From the NCBI GenBank assembly GCA_016234535.1, contig JACRBH010000196.1, positions 21,902 to 85,901 on the forward strand: DNA of 64,000 bases, in the 5' to 3' direction. Source of the stretch: Chloroflexota bacterium (GTDB taxonomy: Bacteria > Chloroflexota > Anaerolineae > Anaerolineales > Villigracilaceae). Of this stretch, positions 59,764 through 64,000 are shown in pieces; the first letter of the stretch is position 1, and each line of letters begins with the position of its first letter. Both the position numbers and the translations under genes were made by a program. The notes under the pieces were generated by a model. It worked only from the letters and a program-made list of their open reading frames with translations, had not been told where the DNA came from and made no database searches.

Positions 59764-60210
59764 ATGAACACATTCTGGCAACGACTTCAAGAACGATTCA
59801 TCAATTTCTATCCCCCGCTGCTTGGTGCGGGAATCCACTCCTACACGATTGACGAGCGCACGATCCGCGTTGAGATGAAGCTGACTCGGCTTAACCGAAA
59901 CATTGTCGGCGTGCATTTTGGCGGTTCTTTATACGCCATGTGTGACCCGTGGTTCATGTTGATTCTGATGCGCGCATTGCCCGATTATATTGTTTGGGAT
60001 AAGGCGGCAAGCATTAAGTTTGTCCGCCCTGGGCGGGGCAAGGTCACAGCGACATTTTACATTCCACAGGAACGCGTTGATGAAATTCGTCTGGCCGCAG
60101 ATGAAGAGGGGAAAGTCGAGCCGCTATTTACCGTTGACGTGCTGGATGAGGAAGATCAGGTTGTCGCGCATGTTGAGAAATTATTGTATGTGCGAAGGAA
60201 AAAGAAATAA
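59764..60210 (+). CDS. DUF4442-like (hotdog-fold) protein
   Basis: 148 residues from the ATG at 59764. VHFGGSLYAMCDPWFMLILM, KAASIKFVRPGRGKVTATFY and an acidic end fit DUF4442, a PaaI/thioesterase-like hotdog group. Activity not established. Confidence 0.8.
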   Translation: MNTFWQRLQERFINFYPPLLGAGIHSYTIDERTIRVEMKLTRLNRNIVGVHFGGSLYAMCDPWFMLILMRALPDYIVWDKAASIKFVRPGRGKVTATFYIPQERVDEIRLAADEEGKVEPLFTVDVLDEEDQVVAHVEKLLYVRRKKK

Positions 60211-60231
60211 CAGGTAAATCAGACTCAACAA

Positions 60232-60274
60232 AAAACAGCGGGCAACTATCCATATAATAGGTGTCCGCTGTTTT
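60232..60274 (+). terminator. Terminator after the DUF4442 gene
   Basis: AAAACAGCGG (60232-60241) and CCGCTGTTTT (60265-60274) with a smaller inner stem; a short T tract follows. Confidence 0.7.
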
Positions 60275-60329
60275 GTTTATGTTACTGACTCACCTTACGC
60301 AGTTTTCTTCGAGAAGCCTGTTTTTTTTC

Positions 60330-60385
60330 GGATTGCGGACTTTAGTCCGCGTTTTCGGCAAGAAGCGGGCTAAAGTCCGCAATCC
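60330..60385. repeat. Intergenic palindrome with 20-bp arms
   Basis: Left arm 60330-60350 begins GGATTGCGGACTTTAG; right arm 60365-60385 ends CTAAAGTCCGCAATCC, one mismatch or bulge. It lies in a 290-bp gene-free region that also has CTCACCTTACGCAG and CTGCGTAACGTCAG at its ends. Confidence 0.8.
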
Positions 60386-60501
60386 AACTTTTTTGCGTAA
60401 CACGAGACGCTTCGCAGTCTCGCAAAGTGGGCGACATCCCCCCCCATACGGGGACAATGTGTCGCGCTACAGGCTGGACTGCGTAACGTCAGTTAATAAC
60501 T

Positions 60502-61461
60502 TTATTTTCTAAAGAAATTCGAAATGAAGAACCAGATATTCGCAGGCCGCTCTGCGAGGCGGCGCATAAAGTAAGGATACCAATGCGTTCCGAAGGGAAC
60601 GTACACGCGTACCGGATAGCCTTCCTTTACAAGCTGCTCCTGCAAGTCACGGCGAATGCCGTAGAGCATTTGGAATTCCAACCCATCTTTGGGGAGCCCC
60701 ACTTTTTCAGCATATTGTTTGGCAAAGGCGATGCGTTTATCGTCCTGCGATGCAATCGCGGGGATGGGAGGAAAGCGGCCATCGCCCGATAATTTTGTTT
60801 GACTAGTAACCGATGCGTCGATCAATATCTTGGATAACAGGTCGTAATTCGCATCCACATCGGCTTTTCTTGGAAAGGCTTTCTCAGGCGGTTCCATGTA
60901 AGCGCCTTTCACCAAACGAAGGGGAGTCTTATCCTGAACCAGGCGATGCGTATCCGCTTCAGCGCGATAGAGATAAGCCTGCACAGCCGTGCCAACATTT
61001 GTATAACCCTTCTCGCGCATCAGGTAATATAGATTGATCGTTTTGTCGGTGTATGGGGTATCTTCAATATCCACGCGGATGAAGGTGTTGCTCTGCTTTG
61101 CCCGGGCGAGGATCCGTTCCAGATTTTGCGCACACAGGCTTTCGTCCAGACCCAGACCGATTTGCGTCAGCTTGATGGAGACATTGCCCCGCGCAGAGGA
61201 ATCCGCTCCGAGGGCGTCAAGTGTCGCAAAGATGTCATCGGTTGCCTGTTGGGCTTCTTCGGGTGTATTCGTATGCTCCCCGAGATGGTCGAGCGTGGCG
61301 TTGATCCCCTTCGCGTTCAGTTCGGCGACGACCCGCATGGCGTCGCTGAGTTTTGTCCCTGCTACAAAACGAGAGGCGGTGCGCCAGGCAAAACCCCAGC
61401 CTGTAACCAGCTTTTGCGCCCAGGCGGCTTTGGACAAATAGATGAGGAAAGAGCGAAGCAT
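60502..61461 (-). CDS. Proline dehydrogenase
   Basis: 319 residues from the ATG at 61461 (AGGATTGAT upstream). The TIM-barrel pattern fits: TLDHLGEHTNTPEEA, VSIKLTQIGLG, FIRVDIEDTPYTDKT, LVKGAYMEPPEKAF and FQMLYGIRRDLQEQL. Oxidises proline to P5C with FAD; one-step partner enzyme not in the window. Confidence 0.9.
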   Translation of the reverse strand: MLRSFLIYLSKAAWAQKLVTGWGFAWRTASRFVAGTKLSDAMRVVAELNAKGINATLDHLGEHTNTPEEAQQATDDIFATLDALGADSSARGNVSIKLTQIGLGLDESLCAQNLERILARAKQSNTFIRVDIEDTPYTDKTINLYYLMREKGYTNVGTAVQAYLYRAEADTHRLVQDKTPLRLVKGAYMEPPEKAFPRKADVDANYDLLSKILIDASVTSQTKLSGDGRFPPIPAIASQDDKRIAFAKQYAEKVGLPKDGLEFQMLYGIRRDLQEQLVKEGYPVRVYVPFGTHWYPYFMRRLAERPANIWFFISNFFRK

Positions 61462-61619
61462 ATCAATCCTTTTTTTGAGGGATGCGCCAATTGTTCGGCG
61501 ATATGCGAAGCGGCACAGTCCATGAAAACATACGCCACTCGACAAATACATTCTAGCACAAGCCAAAATTGGGTGTGTTATACTTTTTGCGTGATATTTG
61601 TCATTACTTTGGAGGCCGT

Positions 61620-63110
61620 GTGAGAAATCGTAATACCAACACCATCCTTCGGGGTGTTTCCATCCTTTTTTTAACCAGCGCACTCGTTCTTACTATCGTT
61701 TCCCTGATCGGTTATAGTCGTCAACGCAATAATTACCCCGCAGGCATGATGATTGCCGGCGTATCAGTCGGCGGCCTGACCCCGGTTGAAGCATCTCAAC
61801 GACTGCTTGAAGTTTACACTTCTCCGGTTGAAGTGCAATATAACGGCGCGGTCATCCATATCGAGCCCGGTGTGGTTGGCTTTCAGCCCGATATTGAAAC
61901 CATGCTGGCGGCGGCAGACCTCAGCCGTACAGGCCGATCCTTCTGGGGCGGATATTGGGATTACCTGTGGAACCGCTCGTCGCTTGAAACAGTGATTCAA
62001 CTAAGCTCAAAACTTTCGGATGAACGCCTGCGCGAATACCTGCAAAACGAGATCGCGTCACGCTATGATCAGCCGCCCGGCCCCGCACAGCCGATTCCAG
62101 GCGGGACCTCGTTCCTGCCCGGCACGCCCGGTCAGACTCTTGACCTTGACCGCGCTGTCCAGTTGATCGGCGATGCGCTTCGCTCACCGCTCAATCGTTC
62201 GGTGGCGCTGACCTTTACACGCAGTTCCGCCGCCCGCCCAACGATTGAGACATTAACGATCCTGCTCAAACAACTTGTGACTGTCTCCAACTTCGACGGC
62301 TTGATCGGCTTCTACATGATGGACTTGCAATCGGGTCAGGAAATCCATTTCATCATGGACAACAAACAGGAGATCCCGACCGAACCTGATATTGCCTTCA
62401 CCGCTTCCAGCACCATCAAAGTGCCAATCGTGACATCCTATTTGATCAACCGCGGAAGCAATCTTGACCTTGAAACATCCAATACGATTTCGCGCGTGCT
62501 GGGCAAATCGGATAATTCCGCCACTGACCTGGTGTTGGCGGCGATAGATAAAAACAACGGCCCGCTCATCGTCACCCAAAACATGGAGACGCTCGGTTTT
62601 AATAGCACGTACATTGGCGGGTTTTTCTTTAATGGCGCGCCAAATCTTTTGCCCGGAAGAATAACGCCGGGGAATCAACGCATCGATATATTCACCGACC
62701 CGGACCCCTATTCCCAAACCACGCCGTCTGAAATGGGCACATTGCTCGCAGACTTATATCAATGCGCGGAAAATAGCGGTGGCGCGCTCATCGCAGCTTT
62801 CCCGGATAAGGTTTCCCCTGCCACCTGCCAGCTATTGATTGATTTCATGGCACAGGACAAACTCGGCTCATTGATCCAGGGCGGCGTTCCCGATGGCACC
62901 CTCGTGCCGCATAAACATGGATATGTGCCTGCCGCCGACGGCGTAGTCCACGATACCAGTGATGCCGGCATCGTTTACTCTCCCGGCGGAAATTTCGTTT
63001 TGTCCATTTATAGCTATCACCCTGTCAACAACATCTGGGATAACATCAATCCGCTCTTCGGCGATCTGGCAAAAGCCATCTATAACTATTTCAACCTTAC
63101 AACTCAATAA
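61620..63110 (+). CDS. Serine hydrolase, class A beta-lactamase-like, with PG-binding-like N-domain
   Basis: 496 residues from GTG 61620 (GGAGG). Single N-terminal membrane anchor (VSILFLTSALVLTIVSLIGY). N-terminal YoaR/PG-binding-like part (MIAGVSVGGLTPVEASQRLL). C-terminal domain with ASSTIKVPIV (SxxK), SDNSATD (SDN) and HKHG (third box). This resembles the penicillin-recognising fold, as transpeptidase-type or beta-lactamase-type hydrolase; activity not certain. Confidence 0.82.
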   Translation: MRNRNTNTILRGVSILFLTSALVLTIVSLIGYSRQRNNYPAGMMIAGVSVGGLTPVEASQRLLEVYTSPVEVQYNGAVIHIEPGVVGFQPDIETMLAAADLSRTGRSFWGGYWDYLWNRSSLETVIQLSSKLSDERLREYLQNEIASRYDQPPGPAQPIPGGTSFLPGTPGQTLDLDRAVQLIGDALRSPLNRSVALTFTRSSAARPTIETLTILLKQLVTVSNFDGLIGFYMMDLQSGQEIHFIMDNKQEIPTEPDIAFTASSTIKVPIVTSYLINRGSNLDLETSNTISRVLGKSDNSATDLVLAAIDKNNGPLIVTQNMETLGFNSTYIGGFFFNGAPNLLPGRITPGNQRIDIFTDPDPYSQTTPSEMGTLLADLYQCAENSGGALIAAFPDKVSPATCQLLIDFMAQDKLGSLIQGGVPDGTLVPHKHGYVPAADGVVHDTSDAGIVYSPGGNFVLSIYSYHPVNNIWDNINPLFGDLAKAIYNYFNLTTQ

Positions 63111-63115
63111 CTTGC

Positions 63116-63148
63116 AGACCCGTTTTCGTTGAAAACGGGTCTTTTTTT
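63116..63148 (+). terminator. Terminator after the serine hydrolase gene
   Basis: AGACCCGTTTTC (63116-63127) and GAAAACGGGTCT (63131-63142), 3-nt loop, then seven T. Confidence 0.92.
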
Positions 63149-63159
63149 CACACATCGTA

Positions 63160-63165
63160 TATAAT
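63160..63165 (+). promoter_or_regulatory. TATAAT -10 box, probably leaderless start
   Basis: TATAAT ends 7 nt before the ATG at 63173, so transcription would begin at or just before the start codon. There is no ribosome-binding site. The -35 is not clear. Confidence 0.5.
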
Positions 63166-63172
63166 TCGACAT

Positions 63173-63874
63173 ATGAGCGCATCGCTGGGACTTTACCGTT
63201 TACAACAGGTTGACCGTCATATTGGTCGTTCGCGCGCACAGCTGGATATGATCCGCAAGACACTCGAAAACGATGTCGAACTACGTCAGGCGATCAACCT
63301 CGTGGAAAATACCCAGGCTGACCATTTCCGATCCCACCTTGAACTTAAAAATGCAACCGCTGAAGCGGATGCGCAGAAAATTAAAATAGAACAGGCCGAA
63401 TCCAGTTTATATGGCGGCAAGGTACAAAGCCCCAAGGAATTACAGGATCTGCAAAAGGATATCGTTTCGCTCAAAAAGCATCTCGCCACGCTGGAAGAGC
63501 GCGAACTCGAAGCCATGATCAAAGCGGAAAATTCCGAAGAAGCATTGCAAAAAGTAAAAACGGAATTGGAATTGATTCAAGCCCGCCTCGGCAATGAACA
63601 TAAAAATTTGATCGCTGACCAAACCAGGATCATGATCGAATTGGAACGATTTGCTGAAGAACGCGAAGCCGCGCTCGGACCGATCGAAAGCAGCCTGCTT
63701 CAAACATACGAAAGCCTTCGTCAACAAAAAAAAGGTGTTGCCATAGCCGAGATCAGCGATGGCGCCTGCGCCTCCTGCGGCACAACATTGAACGCCGCCC
63801 TCCAGCAAAACGCGCGTTCACCCAAGCAATTGGCAAACTGTCCATCCTGTGGACGTATCTTATTCGCAAACTAA
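63173..63874 (+). CDS. Coiled-coil protein with C4 zinc ribbon (CT398-like)
   Basis: 233 residues. Long coiled coil (~10-180; ESSLYGGKVQSPKELQDLQK is a conserved turn), then a zinc ribbon with C-x2-C (GACASCGTTL) and CPSCGRIL. Family members are thought to bind nucleic acid or act as secretion chaperones. No function proven. Confidence 0.85.
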   Translation: MSASLGLYRLQQVDRHIGRSRAQLDMIRKTLENDVELRQAINLVENTQADHFRSHLELKNATAEADAQKIKIEQAESSLYGGKVQSPKELQDLQKDIVSLKKHLATLEERELEAMIKAENSEEALQKVKTELELIQARLGNEHKNLIADQTRIMIELERFAEEREAALGPIESSLLQTYESLRQQKKGVAIAEISDGACASCGTTLNAALQQNARSPKQLANCPSCGRILFAN

Positions 63875-63883
63875 AAAACCACT

Positions 63884-64000
63884 ATGTTCAGATTTGCAAT
63901 TGATCCCTTCTCCTTCTTTGTAGGTTTCGCAACCGCCTCGATCTTCTGGTGGCTGGTCGCGCGCGCCCGTCCCTTGTGGGCTGAAATGCGCGCCAACATG
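63884..64000 (+). CDS. Partial gene at the window end, N-terminal membrane segment
   Basis: The ATG at 63884 opens a frame that runs off the window: MFRFAIDPFSFFVGFATASI then FWWLVARARPLWAEMR. Hydrophobic start then basic residues, so a membrane-anchored protein. Only 39 residues are visible; family unknown. Confidence 0.6.
   Translation, partial: MFRFAIDPFSFFVGFATASIFWWLVARARPLWAEMRANM

Noticed and set aside
61569..61620. A longer N-terminus for the serine hydrolase
   Set aside because: The GTG at 61620 has a good GGAGG and leaves a normal membrane anchor; the upstream extension has no ribosome-binding site.

Overview
The window joins two kinds of DNA. Positions 1 to about 40,842 are most of a temperate tailed phage (siphovirus-type, Caudoviricetes) integrated in a bacterial chromosome; about 40,880 to 64,000 is chromosome. 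The host looks like a member of the Chloroflexota (probably Anaerolineales). That is an inference from the monoderm-type gene set, the S/T/P-rich lipoproteins, the separate methylmalonyl-CoA mutase large subunit and the style of the dispersed palindromes; there is no rRNA here to confirm it.

Prophage, left to right. A leftward lysogeny operon (repressor, two small membrane proteins, a DUF4236/excalibur protein, and a serine recombinase that runs off the left edge) diverges from a rightward early operon. The two are separated by operators of the form GTCAA-N4-TTGAC. The early operon carries a Cro-like protein, a tyrosine recombinase, a Spo11/topoisomerase VI-A-like protein (Mini-A type), several small proteins, a large CHC2-Toprim primase with a C-terminal ATPase, an AT-rich block with iteron-like repeats, an FtsK/HerA-like ATPase carrying a lipoprotein signal, a membrane partner, an ASCH-like protein, a Gp37/Gp68 (DUF5131) protein, a terminase-small-like paralogue and two ParB-N/DNA-methylase fusions. 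A promoter, a structured leader of about 98 nt and a strong terminator come next, then holin-like, SH3 and terminase genes. The head and tail genes follow in the usual order: portal, MuF, scaffold, capsid, connectors, tail terminator, tail tube, frameshifted tail chaperones, tape measure, tip and fibre proteins. A bidirectional terminator closes the late operon beside a host tRNA-Glu gene.

Chromosome. Genes here include signal peptidase I, a SAM methyltransferase, a dual-specificity phosphatase and two tandem zinc-metallopeptidase lipoproteins. There is also a radical-SAM locus: a radical SAM/SPASM protein with a PqqD-like domain, a PAS protein, a DUF155-like membrane protein and a cysteine-less copy of the radical SAM protein. 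Next to it are a REP-associated transposase and a membrane protein ending in Cys-Ala repeats. Methylmalonyl-CoA mutase, an aminotransferase, DinB, a GT-C-like membrane protein, an SDR, a DUF4442 protein, proline dehydrogenase, a beta-lactamase-like serine hydrolase and a coiled-coil zinc-ribbon protein follow.

The points most worth attention are these: a sortase-like protein with an intact His/Cys/Arg triad inside the phage head-tail operon; a radical SAM/pseudo-radical SAM pair beside a (Cys-Ala)n-tailed membrane protein; eleven palindromes of one family sitting just upstream of phage genes; a lambda PR'-6S-tR'-like late leader; an A AAT TTA frameshift site in the tail chaperone gene; and a lipoprotein-type FtsK-like ATPase preceded by iterons.
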